Shown here: piece by piece, positions 46,201-54,577 of the stretch | Numbering within the stretch: position 1 is the first letter of the stretch | Layout of the letters: each line of letters opens with the position of its first letter | The notes under the pieces: model-generated | The model's database searches: none | What the model was told of the DNA's origin: nothing | The model's input: only the letters and a program-made list of their open reading frames with translations | Made by a program: the position numbers and the translations under genes | DNA from: Paenarthrobacter aurescens | GTDB lineage: Bacteria > Actinomycetota > Actinomycetes > Actinomycetales > Micrococcaceae | Assembly: GCF_025421775.1 (NCBI RefSeq) | Contig: NZ_JAOEFX010000002.1 | Location: 558,001 to 622,000, forward strand | Length of the DNA stretch: 64,000 nucleotides | Reading direction: 5' to 3'

Positions 46201-46304
46201 CCAACGGCTCCACCACGCTCTGGTTTGTGGCACCCGCTGAACTGAGCACGGGAGCTGCCAATGGAACGGGCATGCCGTCCAAAACGTACGAGACAGAACG
46301 GTAG
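43233..46304 (+). CDS. Fusion: polysaccharide flippase-like N-half and GT39/ArnT-like C-half
   Basis: A single 1023-residue, intact frame with two membrane modules. Residues ~40-480 hold about 12-14 hydrophobic segments laid out like Wzx/MATE-type lipid-linked glycan flippases (SGFLSVSAGVVGVVSYACTL, then QGELRFKWYALTTIGEVLL). A charged, Arg-rich linker covers ~485-515. Residues ~525-1020 are a GT-C glycosyltransferase like GT39/ArnT: the catalytic Asp-Glu at D553-E554 in FEMWVDELLYVRLGES, FFLHPPGFFLLEAGVIKVFG, LQLRWLNAALGALTVGLGFLL and FEPFILRNNSHAFLETAAMA. It starts 36 bp after GT4, and the next gene begins 3 bp downstream. A protein that both moves lipid-linked sugar and transfers it is plausible but unproven. 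Confidence 0.82.
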   Translation: MTDTLRAPDRRAAVTGTIGDRLESSPQPRNDAGANVAENSGFLSVSAGVVGVVSYACTLLMANMLGTVDYTQFAAGAMLLGVVGIVASALVPLPLSHFVAVHPAGSEGRRDGMAFSVFVSFIAGIAAALITGALTLAFATPALAAAVALGSLAIFVMAAPSGWLQGELRFKWYALTTIGEVLLRLGFSLLVVVLAWGAVGAILGFALGALALVVVPWSFYRDLTWRPGVLRQRWRWAETSDIASVLCVVSVLVGVDVVVVAFLDEGSAAAGFQALATIAKGPVYVAAGTALVAFPLLRSPGINVRQVLGAAFASFSQLAVVAFAIIATAPHALAGLIIPEKYHGSLELLPWLAAAGLGYAVLTVLATILLALRAYRRCQLGLACACLLVVAGLWTGWQLAAVSGLAMGSAIGAVTAAVVMTLISGPVLTDIGPVQGAGRFVAGAAALLLVLAVSGQLQPIVWLVLATISGLAVLAHQRGLLPRTLGIGPFRRRFGARSRTGRRSASQEPFRSVLAATMVRVVSSPAAIFAAVSAAAFGVRAFGLERGFEMWVDELLYVRLGESLTTGQVPTLPDGPFFLHPPGFFLLEAGVIKVFGISGDIVEVVLQLRWLNAALGALTVGLGFLLVRKLANTTAAWLTAVVLAFEPFILRNNSHAFLETAAMAFVLGGFLVLTCTRQPTGKLPAVLRLVGAGLLLGYAVLCKDFFIICTVGPVVAAVIWKRTLPWRQAAVVVLAAAVPYATYLAVAASQAHLPDWIEAKTSGLLRASGLEKSTGFTAEGSPDIVTRLIEQSGHFGTSYLLLALCPLAGAMLCFSHRADRRLIGLAGLALGAAGAYSAAFGTFEEQYGYGVMIAGVLCSVLVVVELRERWVRGRTFLAVASLCFVALTVVLGVRTALTVDDGFVQVKEWVKTNLPQEARVSVTNSTGEFAFADDPRFGVWPSAPLMQDAGASYILTQSHPTSQGYGYARPEMLTWLKEHATPVFSAEGPTNGSTTLWFVAPAELSTGAANGTGMPSKTYETER

Positions 46305-46307
46305 CCC

Positions 46308-47453
46308 ATGAGAATCCTGCATCTCGGTTTTGAAGATCCCCGTATGCCCGGCGCGGGCGGGGGATCGGTAAGGACCCACCAGACCGACCGCCGCTTGGCG
46401 GCCAACGGCTTCCGGATCACGGTGCTCACCACCAGGTATCCAGGCTGGCAGGAGCGGCTTCAGGACGGCGTGCACTATGTTCCCATAGGCGTTGGCCAAG
46501 GCAACACCCGCCTGGGCCGACTGCTGGGCTACGTTTTTCGCTTGCCGTTCGAAGTCCGTAAACGCCGGGAGGCCGCCGATCTGGTGGTGGAAGACTTCTT
46601 CGCCCCGTTCTCCACCATGGCCGCGCCGCTATGGACCAAAAAACCAACCGTTGGCGTGGTTCAGTGGCTGCACGCCCGTGACAAAGCGCGACAATACAAG
46701 CTCCCCCTGCACTGGGTGGAGAGGTTTGGCGTCCGGCATCACCAGCGGGCCATCGCCGTCTCGCAAGGAATTTCGGACCGCCTGACGGCCATGAATCCGG
46801 ATATGCACGTGGACGTGATCGGAAACGGCGTGGATCCTGCGGCCTGGAAACCGGCGCCGAAGGTTGGCCAGGACATTCTGTGCCTTGGCCGGCTGGAGTT
46901 CACGGGCAAGGGCCTGGACCTCCTGCTGGCGGCCTGGGCACAATGCTGCCAGCGAATCGACGGGAACTTGTTGATTGCGGGAACCGGCCCGGACGAAGCG
47001 ATATTGCGTGCAGCCATCGAAGACGCCGGCCTCTCTGACCGCGTATCGCTCCTCGGCTGGCTGTCCGGGGACGCCAAGTTCCAGGCACTCAGTGATGCGC
47101 GGTTGGTGGTGGTTCCCTCCCGGCAGGAAACCTTCGGCCTGGTGGCCATCGAAGCGCTCGCTACCGGTACACCGGTGATCGCCTTCAACATCCCGTGCCT
47201 GGGGGAGATCGTTCCGGACGGTGCCGGGTGGTTGGTGGACGCGTTCGACGTCGGAGCCCTCGCCAATGAAATGGAGGTCCGGTACGCCCAACCGGGACTG
47301 GAGTCGGTTGGAGCGGAGGGACGGGCTTTCGCGGCCGGCTACAACTGGGACCGCTTGGCGGCGTTGCAGGCTGAGGCATATCGCGCCGCAGTGAGCGGTC
47401 CCACTTCGGTTGTCACTGGGGGAGAAACCCTCACTCAGCGCTCGGTTGTTTAG
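46308..47453 (+). CDS. Glycosyltransferase family 4
   Basis: A 381-residue GT-B enzyme: RILHLGFEDPRMPGAGGGSVRTH at the N-terminus, DVIGNGVDPAAWKP between domains, ILCLGRLEFTGKGLDLLLAAW and IAGTGPDEAILRAAI in the C-domain, and EX7E in QETFGLVAIEALATGTPVIA. Starts 3 bp after the flippase/GT fusion and ends 12 bp before the PIG-L gene. It probably adds a sugar, donor unknown, to the same glycan as the other cluster enzymes. Confidence 0.88.
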   Translation: MRILHLGFEDPRMPGAGGGSVRTHQTDRRLAANGFRITVLTTRYPGWQERLQDGVHYVPIGVGQGNTRLGRLLGYVFRLPFEVRKRREAADLVVEDFFAPFSTMAAPLWTKKPTVGVVQWLHARDKARQYKLPLHWVERFGVRHHQRAIAVSQGISDRLTAMNPDMHVDVIGNGVDPAAWKPAPKVGQDILCLGRLEFTGKGLDLLLAAWAQCCQRIDGNLLIAGTGPDEAILRAAIEDAGLSDRVSLLGWLSGDAKFQALSDARLVVVPSRQETFGLVAIEALATGTPVIAFNIPCLGEIVPDGAGWLVDAFDVGALANEMEVRYAQPGLESVGAEGRAFAAGYNWDRLAALQAEAYRAAVSGPTSVVTGGETLTQRSVV

Positions 47454-47465
47454 GAAGGTATTGCG

Positions 47466-48254
47466 TTGTTCCATCAATCCAGAATCGATCGATCCCTGGC
47501 CGGCGATGCGCCGTGGCTGTTTCTCTCACCGCACCTCGACGACGCCGTCCTGTCCTGTGGTGCGCTCATGGAGGCCCAGGCCCAGGGCCGCGAGGTGATC
47601 GTGGCAACGCTGTTCACGGAAGCTTCGCCCGGGCCGCACACGCGGGCCGCGAAGTCCTTCATGAACCAATGCGCCGTCAAGGATGCCGGGCATTTGTTTG
47701 CCGCCCGTCAGGCCGAAGACAAAGCAGTGCTGGAGGACATGGGCATTCAAGCGATCCATATGGGAGCCGTGGACGCTTTGTTTCGCCGCCGTGCACCCAG
47801 ACTTGGCAGCAGTGCATGGGACAGGCTTCTCCCCGAAATAACGCACCGGTACCCCACCTACAGGTTCGACATAGCGATAGGACGGATCGCGCGGGGAGAC
47901 CGCAGGCTCATCGGGCAACTCCGCACCGACGTTGCTGCCTTGATGGGACTGACCGGGGCCGAACTGCTTTTCTGCCCCGTGGGAGTAGGCAAGCACGTAG
48001 ACCACCTCATCACCCGGGAAGCCGGCGTGGCCCATCCGGAGAACCTGGTGCTGTACTCGGATTTCCCCTACGACCTGGAGGCAGAACCGGACGCATCACG
48101 GTTGGAGCAGATGGGGTATGTCCCGTGGAACTGGGATCAGGGCCTCGCCGCCAAGCCTCCCAGAATCCGGCAGTATGGCACTCAGGCCGATGCGCTCTTC
48201 CCAACAGGCGATATTCCGGTGAAGGCGGAGACCTACTTCGTACCGGCTTCTTGA
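47466..48254 (+). CDS. PIG-L family deacetylase
   Basis: A 262-residue LmbE/PIG-L zinc-dependent N-deacetylase. The metal-binding motif SPHLDDAVLSCGALM (HxDD) is near residue 23 and a C-terminal His is in VGVGKHVDHLITREA (HxxH) near residue 178. The family removes acetyl from GlcNAc-containing substrates (GlcNAc-PI, GlcNAc-Ins in mycothiol, teicoplanin). TTG start with AGGAAGG 7 nt upstream. As the last gene of the cluster it may deacetylate a GlcNAc residue in the glycan or glycolipid made by its neighbours. It is convergent with the beta-helix gene, 21 bp apart. Confidence 0.85.
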   Translation: MFHQSRIDRSLAGDAPWLFLSPHLDDAVLSCGALMEAQAQGREVIVATLFTEASPGPHTRAAKSFMNQCAVKDAGHLFAARQAEDKAVLEDMGIQAIHMGAVDALFRRRAPRLGSSAWDRLLPEITHRYPTYRFDIAIGRIARGDRRLIGQLRTDVAALMGLTGAELLFCPVGVGKHVDHLITREAGVAHPENLVLYSDFPYDLEAEPDASRLEQMGYVPWNWDQGLAAKPPRIRQYGTQADALFPTGDIPVKAETYFVPAS

Positions 48255-48275
48255 CCAACTGGCAGGTGGCCGCGG

Positions 48276-49379
48276 TCAGCAGCCCTCGCGGTTATTCGAC
48301 ACGGCGTTGCCCGGAGCATCCGTCAGCTTCATTGCCCCGCTCTGGCAGAAGACGTTGTCCGTCACTGTGATGTTCCTCAGGTCGCCCTGGAAATCCAGCC
48401 ACAGACCCGGTGTGTCAGTGATGGAGTTGTTCTTCACCACGATGTCGCGCACCGCAGCGTTGCCGTCGTAGTATCCGATCTTGACGCCGTTGGGAGACCC
48501 CCAGAACCGGTTGTCCTCCACAGTGATGTTGTAGATCTCATGCTTTCCAACTGCAAGCTGCATCCCGGAACCGTGCGATCCGCCACGTACCTTGTTGTTC
48601 TTGTACGTGACGTCGTATACCGACGCTCCAATGGTTTGCGCGACGAGTCCGTCGTCGCCGTCGTCACCCTGGCGCTGGTCGATGGTGTTGCCCTCCACCA
48701 TTCCGCCGTGTGAGTCGGTGATGTGGATGCCGTCCAATTGATCGTATTTGCCGCTACTGGTCACCAAGGTGTCATTGTTGCGAATACAGAAGTTACTGCT
48801 GGCGACTACCGCGATGGAGTAAGTAAAGGGATTCCGTGTGTGGACGTCCTCCACCAAGGCATTGGTGGTGTGGCGCACGTCCACCAGGTATTCGGTCAGG
48901 CGCCCTGAGGCGTTGCCGTCCAGCTCGTCACCGCTCTGATCGGCAGTGAGGTGGGAGATGGTGACGTTCTGCGCGCCGTTGGTGGTGATCAGCGGGTGCC
49001 CGCCGAAGGGTCCTTTGGTTTCCAGGAACCCGGGCCCCGCTTTCAGCACGGTGGCCGGCCCTGCTCCTTTGACTGAGACGTTGCTTTTGACGATCAACGG
49101 ACGCCCCAGCGTGAACGTTCCCTCCGGCAGTTCGACGATGCCGCCACCGTCCTTGGAAGCGGCGTCGATGAGTTGCTGGAGGGACTTGGAGGTGTCCTCC
49201 GGGTCCAGATAGCGGTTGACTGTGAATTTCTTGACGTGGGTGGCCTGGCTGCCCGGAGCGCTGCAGTACGACGGTTTCGCGTCGACGGCGTCGGGTTTCG
49301 CCGCAACGACGGCCACGCCGAGGCCTGCCGCGGCCAATGCCACAACCAGCAACGCAACCTTGGGGACCGCCGATTTCAT
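48276..49379 (-). CDS. Secreted right-handed parallel beta-helix protein
   Basis: A 367-residue protein with an N-terminal signal peptide or anchor (MKSAVPKVALLVVALAAAGL, then GVAVVAAKP). It then shows repeated short beta-helix coils with Asn ladders, for example NVTISHLTADQSGDELDG, NPFTYSIAVVASSNFCIRN, NNSITDTPGLWLDFQG and NITVTDNVFCQ. The fold occurs in pectate lyases, epimerases and glycoside hydrolases. No lyase catalytic motif is identifiable. The GGGIVELPEGTFTLGRPLIV opening is typical of bacterial beta-helix proteins acting on extracellular polysaccharide. It faces the glycan cluster and may modify that glycan, but this is inference. Confidence 0.75.
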   Translation of the reverse strand: MKSAVPKVALLVVALAAAGLGVAVVAAKPDAVDAKPSYCSAPGSQATHVKKFTVNRYLDPEDTSKSLQQLIDAASKDGGGIVELPEGTFTLGRPLIVKSNVSVKGAGPATVLKAGPGFLETKGPFGGHPLITTNGAQNVTISHLTADQSGDELDGNASGRLTEYLVDVRHTTNALVEDVHTRNPFTYSIAVVASSNFCIRNNDTLVTSSGKYDQLDGIHITDSHGGMVEGNTIDQRQGDDGDDGLVAQTIGASVYDVTYKNNKVRGGSHGSGMQLAVGKHEIYNITVEDNRFWGSPNGVKIGYYDGNAAVRDIVVKNNSITDTPGLWLDFQGDLRNITVTDNVFCQSGAMKLTDAPGNAVSNNREGC

Positions 49380-49415
49380 GGCAACACCCTATCCTGCGCG
49401 GGTTTCCAGCGGGTT

Positions 49416-49453
49416 AAAAGGAAACGGCCCAGGCGGCAGCCTGAACCGTTTCC
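49416..49453 (-). terminator. Terminator after the 75-aa membrane protein
   Basis: On the - strand GGAAACGG pairs with CCGTTTCC (49446-49453 / 49420-49427) with an inner AGGC/GCCT stem, followed by TTTT (49416-49419 in + coordinates). It lies 16 bp after the stop of the leftward small gene and before the beta-helix start. Confidence 0.8.
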
Positions 49454-49468
49454 CGACATGTGAAGGAT

Positions 49469-49696
49469 TTAGCTTTCGCCCGCGGAATCAGAGCGGCCAA
49501 GAATGGTCTGCGGGATCCAGAAAGCGAGGGCAAACAGGCCCAGGCAGACGGCCATCGGCCACGGGTTCTCGAGGCTCAGGAAGGACAGCGAGTAGATGGC
49601 GCCCAGGAAGAGCACGATCATGACCACGAACAGCACAATGCTTGTGCCCAGGTTGTTCTCACGTTCAATGGGGGCGCTTGTTGCGTTCTTGGACAT
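49469..49696 (-). CDS. Small two-helix membrane protein
   Basis: A 75-residue protein with two hydrophobic segments (about residues 18-38 and 47-64), an N-terminal tail MSKNATSAPIERENNLGTSI and a charged C-terminal tail. It has a good GAGGAGG box before the ATG and is followed by a terminator, both supporting a real gene. It lies 53 bp downstream of deoC, same strand, and may be co-transcribed. I do not recognise the family. Confidence 0.65.
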   Translation of the reverse strand: MSKNATSAPIERENNLGTSIVLFVVMIVLFLGAIYSLSFLSLENPWPMAVCLGLFALAFWIPQTILGRSDSAGES

Positions 49697-49749
49697 TCGT
49701 TCCTCCTCGGCCCCGCGGGGCTCAAAAATCTCTGGCGGTTGCGGAAGCC

Positions 49750-50442
49750 TCAGTAGGCAGATGAACCTTGTTCACCCTTGACGATGGCAATTCCGGAACT
49801 CGCTCCGATACGTGTTGCACCAGCAGCAATCATAGCCTGTGCATCGGCGAGGGAACGCACTCCACCGGAGGCCTTGACGCCCAAGTCCGGTCCAACGGTC
49901 TTGCGCATCAATGCAACGTCTTCTGCTGTGGCGCCGCCGCCGTTGAATCCGGTGGACGTCTTCACGAAGTCCGCCCCTGCTTCCACGGCTGCCTGGCACG
50001 CGATGACCTTCTGCTCATCGGTCAACATTGACGTCTCGATGATGACCTTCAGGATGGCCTCGCCGGCGTGGACTGTCTCGGCCACGGCCTTGATGTCGTC
50101 CACCAGGGCACCCTTGTCGTTGGCGCGGGCGGAGGCCATGTTGATCACCATGTCGATCTCGTCCGCTCCATCAAGCACAGCTCCGCGTGCTTCGAAGGAC
50201 TTGACGTCGCTGGGTGTGGCACCCAGGGGGAAGCCGATCACCGAGCACGTCAGCACACCGGAACCTTTGAGGGCCTTGGTGACGGTTTTGACCCAGACCG
50301 GGTTCACGCACACTGATTTGAACTGGTATTCGATGGCTTCGGCGCACACTTTGAGGACGTCGGCCTCGCTGGCCTCCGGCTTCAACAGGGTGTGGTCGAT
50401 GTAGGAGGCGATGTTCGCAGGGGCGACGGCTTGGTTGCTCAT
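49750..50442 (-). CDS. deoC: Deoxyribose-phosphate aldolase
   Basis: Class I aldolase that splits 2-deoxyribose-5-phosphate into glyceraldehyde-3-phosphate and acetaldehyde, in deoxynucleoside salvage. The 230-residue product has the DeoC motifs [54 protein letters not shown] with the proton-relay Lys, and the Schiff-base Lys region [13 protein letters not shown] 50442 has GGAAGGAT 4 nt upstream; the frame opens 17 codons earlier without support. No other deo gene is adjacent. Confidence 0.94.
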   Translation of the reverse strand: MSNQAVAPANIASYIDHTLLKPEASEADVLKVCAEAIEYQFKSVCVNPVWVKTVTKALKGSGVLTCSVIGFPLGATPSDVKSFEARGAVLDGADEIDMVINMASARANDKGALVDDIKAVAETVHAGEAILKVIIETSMLTDEQKVIACQAAVEAGADFVKTSTGFNGGGATAEDVALMRKTVGPDLGVKASGGVRSLADAQAMIAAGATRIGASSGIAIVKGEQGSSAY

Positions 50443-50568
50443 GGGATCCTTCCGTGCTGGGCGTGGCCGGCCCGGTGGCCGCAGGGTTGTCACTGCCCGT
50501 CAAAGGACCATCTTGCCACATGGGCTGAGGGCTTTTGGGGTTTGTCCACATAGGCAAAGTCAGGCCTG

Positions 50569-52143
50569 ATGATGGCCCCGGATGGCTGGAAGAGTTGGGG
50601 CATGGAGCGGATTCGGAGAGTGCAGGCGGCCACAGCGGCCACTACGATCACACCGGCGGTTGGAGCATCGGTGGGGGATGTTTTGGCCGCCCTGCGTTCC
50701 GTCCGCCTCGGCACCGCGAGCCGGGAGCTGATCGACCAGATCCGCGGGTTGGAAGACCTGAAGTCAGCCATCGTGGGGTTGCAGGCCCGTGCTGCGGTGG
50801 CCTTTGACCTTGCCCAGCGGCAGGAACAAGCCGAGGCCGGCGTCCCCGCGTCCGAGCGGGGCCAGGGTGTTGGGGCGCAGGTCGCGTTGGCCCGGCGGGA
50901 GTCCCCGAACCGGGGCTCCCGTCTTCTGGGGTTGGCGAAGGCGCTGGTGGTGGAGATGCCGAGGACCATGGCGGCGCTGGAATCGGGGCAGTTGAATGAA
51001 TGGCGGGCCACGTTGCTCGTCAAGGAAACAGCATGCCTGTCTGTGGAGGACCGGTGCGCCGTGGACGAGGAACTCGCCGCGGACACCGGCACGTTCGAGG
51101 GGAAGGGCGACAGGGCGATCATTGCTGCCGCGAAGGCCGCCGCCTACCGGCGTGATCCGCGTTCCGTTGCCCAACGTGCCAGCCACGCCGCGTCAGAGCG
51201 GACCGTGAGCCTGCGGCCCGCGCCTGACACGATGACGTACCTGACAGCGCTACTCCCGGTGGCCCAGGGTGTTGCAGCGTACGCCGCTCTGACCCGGGCT
51301 GCTGACTCTGCCCGTTCGGCCGGGGACCCCCGGATCCGAGGCCAGGTCATGGCAGATACCCTCGTCGAGCGCGTCACCGGCAGGCGCGGAGGGATCAGTG
51401 GCGTCGACCTCCAGCTCGTCATGACCGACCGGGCCCTCTTCCAAGGCGACAGCGAGCCTGCCCGGCTACGGGGGTACGGGGTTGTGCCTGCGGAATGGGC
51501 CAGGGCACTGGTTGGTGCCGGAGGGACTGTCTCGGACGAGCCTCGTGGGACGAGGGAGAATCCTGTGGCTGGCCAATCATCCTCAACACCCGATGGTCCG
51601 GCACTAAGGCAAGCCGATGAGATAACCGTGTGGCTGCGCCGGCTCTACACGGCACCGGCCACCGGCGAGCTCCTGACCATGGATTCCAAAGCAAGGCTCT
51701 TCCCACCGCGGCTCAGACGATTTATCGAAACCCGTGATGACACCTGCCGCACCCCTTATTGCGACGCGCCCATCCGCCATATCGACCACATCGTGCCCTG
51801 GCACTCAGGCGGAACCACCACCGTGAACAACGGCGCGGGACTCTGCGAAGCCTGCAACCACACCAAAGAAAACCCGGGCTGGAGCACCAAAACCGTGCCC
51901 GGGGACAACCATGCCATGGAGATCACCACGCCCACGGGACACAACTACCGGTCGAAAGCCCCAGCCTTACCAGGTTGTAGCCAGGGCGCCGGCACTTCCG
52001 CGGCGACAACTCCGGGGTTAGTGGCGGAACTGTCGGCGGCTCCGACAGATTCGAGCACTACGGCCCCGGAGAGATCACCGAAATCCCGGCGGGATGGCCG
52101 TCGGGTGCGGTACCGGGACAAGTCACCCGCAGTTGTTCGATGA
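50569..52143 (+). CDS. HNH endonuclease, DUF222 (13E12 repeat) family
   Basis: A 524-residue protein with an N-terminal alpha-helical DUF222 domain (about residues 40-340) and a C-terminal HNH nuclease-like domain near 385-440: [46 protein letters not shown]. This keeps the His, Asn and the paired zinc-finger cysteines expected for HNH. The C-terminal tail is Ser/Thr/Arg-rich and unconserved. The family occurs in many copies in Arthrobacter and Mycobacterium genomes and has unknown function; a link to mobile DNA is often suggested. An alternative start is ATG 50602, with GGAAGAG upstream. Confidence 0.85.
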   Translation: MMAPDGWKSWGMERIRRVQAATAATTITPAVGASVGDVLAALRSVRLGTASRELIDQIRGLEDLKSAIVGLQARAAVAFDLAQRQEQAEAGVPASERGQGVGAQVALARRESPNRGSRLLGLAKALVVEMPRTMAALESGQLNEWRATLLVKETACLSVEDRCAVDEELAADTGTFEGKGDRAIIAAAKAAAYRRDPRSVAQRASHAASERTVSLRPAPDTMTYLTALLPVAQGVAAYAALTRAADSARSAGDPRIRGQVMADTLVERVTGRRGGISGVDLQLVMTDRALFQGDSEPARLRGYGVVPAEWARALVGAGGTVSDEPRGTRENPVAGQSSSTPDGPALRQADEITVWLRRLYTAPATGELLTMDSKARLFPPRLRRFIETRDDTCRTPYCDAPIRHIDHIVPWHSGGTTTVNNGAGLCEACNHTKENPGWSTKTVPGDNHAMEITTPTGHNYRSKAPALPGCSQGAGTSAATTPGLVAELSAAPTDSSTTAPERSPKSRRDGRRVRYRDKSPAVVR

Positions 52144-52181
52144 GGAATTCGGTGAGGAAAGAGACTCCAAGCCCGAAAGGA

Positions 52182-53069
52182 TCATGCGGCCAGTGGCGCT
52201 TGCTGATCCGCGAAGCCGGGCGCACCCAAGAGCATGCCGGAAGCGCACAGCATCGCCGAAGACTCCGCGGAGAGGAGCAGACCAAGGCGAAGACCGTCGC
52301 AGGACGCGGCGTCGCCGATCGCCCAGATCCCCGGAACGGAAGTGGCGAGGTCGCGCCCCACTGCAATGCCGCCGTCGGACGCTACAAGGAGGCCGGCGCT
52401 TTCGGCGAGGTCCTTGCGGGCAGTGCGTTCCTCTGCAATGACCACGAGGTCGCCGTTCATGCTGCTGCCGTCCTCGAAGAGGATCCCGGTGGCTGGCATA
52501 GCGGCGCCTTGCACGCCGGATCCATCGGTGGAAGGGACGACGGCGGTCGGGCGGAGGGTGGTGCGGACTGGGCGGACCCCGCGTGCCCGCAGCACGGCCT
52601 CAGCCTGGCCAGCAGCAGGTCCGTTACCCACCAGGATTCCCAAGGGACGACGGCCGACGATCCGGGTGACGTCCTTGACCGCTTCGCCGATGTTCGCGGC
52701 GTCGTCGATAGTGGAGTAGCTCAGGCTGGATTCGGCGCCCGCCACCGGGGGCAGGACCGGGGCCGAACCCGTCGCGATGACCAGCTGGTCGTAAGCGAAC
52801 TCCATGCCGTCCACAGTGGTGACAATCTTTGCGTCGGCGTCGATGAAGCTGGCCGCCTGGCCGAAGCGGACCGAGACTTGGGGGAGTTCAGCGAGTTCCA
52901 GCAATGCTTCCGGGCATTCGTCGCGGTTGCTGAGCACGGTGATCGTTCCGTCGAAAGGGCGTTGCCGGGTTCCGGATGTGCCAGCAAGCCGCCGCACCAA
53001 AGCCTGGGCGGCGGGGCCCGCGCCTGCGATGACGATGTGGAGGGAAGATGCGGACGGGGTGGCGGACAT
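52182..53069 (-). CDS. Short NAD(P)/FAD-dependent oxidoreductase
   Basis: A 295-residue two-dinucleotide-fold protein resembling the flavoprotein part of NirB or rubredoxin reductase. The FAD site is LHIVIAGAGPAAQALVRRL (GxGxxA rather than GxGxxG), with DQLVIATGSAPVLPPVAGAE and the C-terminal SVPGIWAIGDAAS. The NAD-binding loop is LGILVGNGPAAGQAEAVL, where the usual GxGxxGxE has drifted. It is about 100 residues shorter than typical reductases and lacks their C-terminal interface domain. No nitrite reductase or ferredoxin partner is adjacent. It may be a divergent small reductase. Confidence 0.75.
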   Translation of the reverse strand: MSATPSASSLHIVIAGAGPAAQALVRRLAGTSGTRQRPFDGTITVLSNRDECPEALLELAELPQVSVRFGQAASFIDADAKIVTTVDGMEFAYDQLVIATGSAPVLPPVAGAESSLSYSTIDDAANIGEAVKDVTRIVGRRPLGILVGNGPAAGQAEAVLRARGVRPVRTTLRPTAVVPSTDGSGVQGAAMPATGILFEDGSSMNGDLVVIAEERTARKDLAESAGLLVASDGGIAVGRDLATSVPGIWAIGDAASCDGLRLGLLLSAESSAMLCASGMLLGAPGFADQQAPLAA

Positions 53070-53226
53070 GTTTGGCCCTTTCGCTCATGTGACCTGCTGT
53101 TGATCACCAGCGTAGGGGGCCGGTTTTTCGCGGGTGTTTCCCCTCTGTTGCCATCTTTGGCGGATCCGTATCGTGGTGTTTACCAGCCGGTAATAACGTG
53201 CGTCACATCGGGGTGGCCAGCGGGCG

Positions 53227-54570
53227 TCAGTACCGGCGGAGAAACTCCCGGAATCCGTTTCCGGCGAAGCCCGCCACCGCTTCCGCCCGGTCCACGAGTC
53301 CGTGGGCGCCCACGGGTTCAAGGGAGGCCAGGAGCCGTGCAGCATCGGCCAGGCTCATGCTCAGCTCGGCAGTCATGCCAGCCACGTCGAGCCTGGCACG
53401 CCGCGAATCCGCCCAGGCATCCGGACCTGGGTCGTCGCGCAAGGTGCGCGTTACCGCGATGTGCTGCCACCCGCCGTCGAGCCTTATCCGCGCACGGTAT
53501 GTGACGTAGTCCCCGGTAGTCTCCACCTGCCCGCCTGCCAGGAACGCCCGCCCGAACCGTGGGTGCTCAAGGTATCCGGTAAGCCGAGGCGCTTCATCGC
53601 CGGGATCAGACGGAAGAACCACTGTGGCTTTGAACGTCACGGGCGAGCCGTCCAGCTCGCCGTGCAGTGTGTCGTTGAAGCGGACACCCGGCTGTGGCTC
53701 GGTCATCGCTGTGCAGGCCGAATCCTTGGGCAGTCCGGAGGCCGTCATCGCGTCGAGGTAGGCGCGGGCGTCCCTGTAGCCCATACCGATCAGGGTGTCG
53801 GCATCGATCCTGCCCAGGTAGAACTCCGGGTCCAGCGGAAGCGGGTGCTCGGGACGGATCACGTGCAGCACAAAGTCCCGTCCAACGGCCGCGGCAGCCT
53901 CGAAATCAGCTAGCAGGGCACCCATGGCGCTCATTTCGATCATGTGCACGTACTGTTCCAGCGGCCCGTCACCCCAGTACGGTGTGTTTCCGATGCACCA
54001 GATCAGCCACACTTCGTCGGCACCACGACGCAGGGCTTCAGCGACGTTGGCGTCCCTCACCCAGACCGCGTCCGTCCAGATTTTGCCGTCCCTGCGCAGT
54101 GGGGTCAGGAAAATGGGCAGGGACATGCCAGCGGCCATCAGTTCAGCATCAATGACCGCGGCGTCGATCGCGTGGCAGCGCTTATCGGTGAACTCCACCA
54201 CGTTGAAGGAACCCTCGACGGCGTCCGGTTCAGCCGCGCGGGCACGGATGGTTGCGTCGTTGATGCCCAAGGTGGGAAACACTTTGCCGAGGATGCCGTC
54301 GGCGTCGCCAACGGCGGGAAGGGACCACGGGCCTTTGAGGTAGTTGCCAAGGGGCAAGGCCGAGCCGAAGTCCTTGACATCCACGTCCGACCAGCGGGTG
54401 CACATTTCCTCCGGCGATACCCCGGAGAGCAGCATCCCGGCCGTGAGTATCCCGCCGGAGGTCCCGTCCACGTGCTGGAACTTAAGGCCCTCTTCGGCGA
54501 GCGCCCTCACCACCCCGGCCTGCCACGCCACGCGCATCCCGCCTCCGGCGAGTACCAGCGAGCGCTTCAC
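53227..54570 (-). CDS. Patatin-like phospholipase with C-terminal accessory domain
   Basis: A 447-residue protein. The patatin domain has the oxyanion loop SLVLAGGGMRVAWQAGVV and the serine nucleophile in VDGTSGGILTAG (GxSxG). The catalytic Asp region is DGKIWTDAVWVRDANVAEAL, with DAV in place of the usual DG[GA]. From about residue 296 a second domain begins (GVRFNDTLHGELDGSPVTFK) that resembles the C-terminal domain of the GMC oxidoreductase heading this operon. GTG 54570 is chosen because SLVLAGGG should lie near the N-terminus and it sits 7 bp after the preceding stop; the frame opens 37 codons earlier. Last gene of the operon; substrate presumably a lipid ester. Confidence 0.85.
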   Translation of the reverse strand: MKRSLVLAGGGMRVAWQAGVVRALAEEGLKFQHVDGTSGGILTAGMLLSGVSPEEMCTRWSDVDVKDFGSALPLGNYLKGPWSLPAVGDADGILGKVFPTLGINDATIRARAAEPDAVEGSFNVVEFTDKRCHAIDAAVIDAELMAAGMSLPIFLTPLRRDGKIWTDAVWVRDANVAEALRRGADEVWLIWCIGNTPYWGDGPLEQYVHMIEMSAMGALLADFEAAAAVGRDFVLHVIRPEHPLPLDPEFYLGRIDADTLIGMGYRDARAYLDAMTASGLPKDSACTAMTEPQPGVRFNDTLHGELDGSPVTFKATVVLPSDPGDEAPRLTGYLEHPRFGRAFLAGGQVETTGDYVTYRARIRLDGGWQHIAVTRTLRDDPGPDAWADSRRARLDVAGMTAELSMSLADAARLLASLEPVGAHGLVDRAEAVAGFAGNGFREFLRRY

Positions 54571-54577
54571 CGGCGTT

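Noticed and set aside
43233..46304. Two separate genes merged by a missed stop
   Set aside because: The frame is continuous without an internal ribosome-binding site and start near the junction that would be clearly better; a fusion is the simpler reading, though a sequencing check is worthwhile.
50569..52143. Homing endonuclease or mobile intron
   Set aside because: HNH motif present, but the DUF222 architecture is a chromosomal multi-copy family and no intron or intein boundaries are visible.
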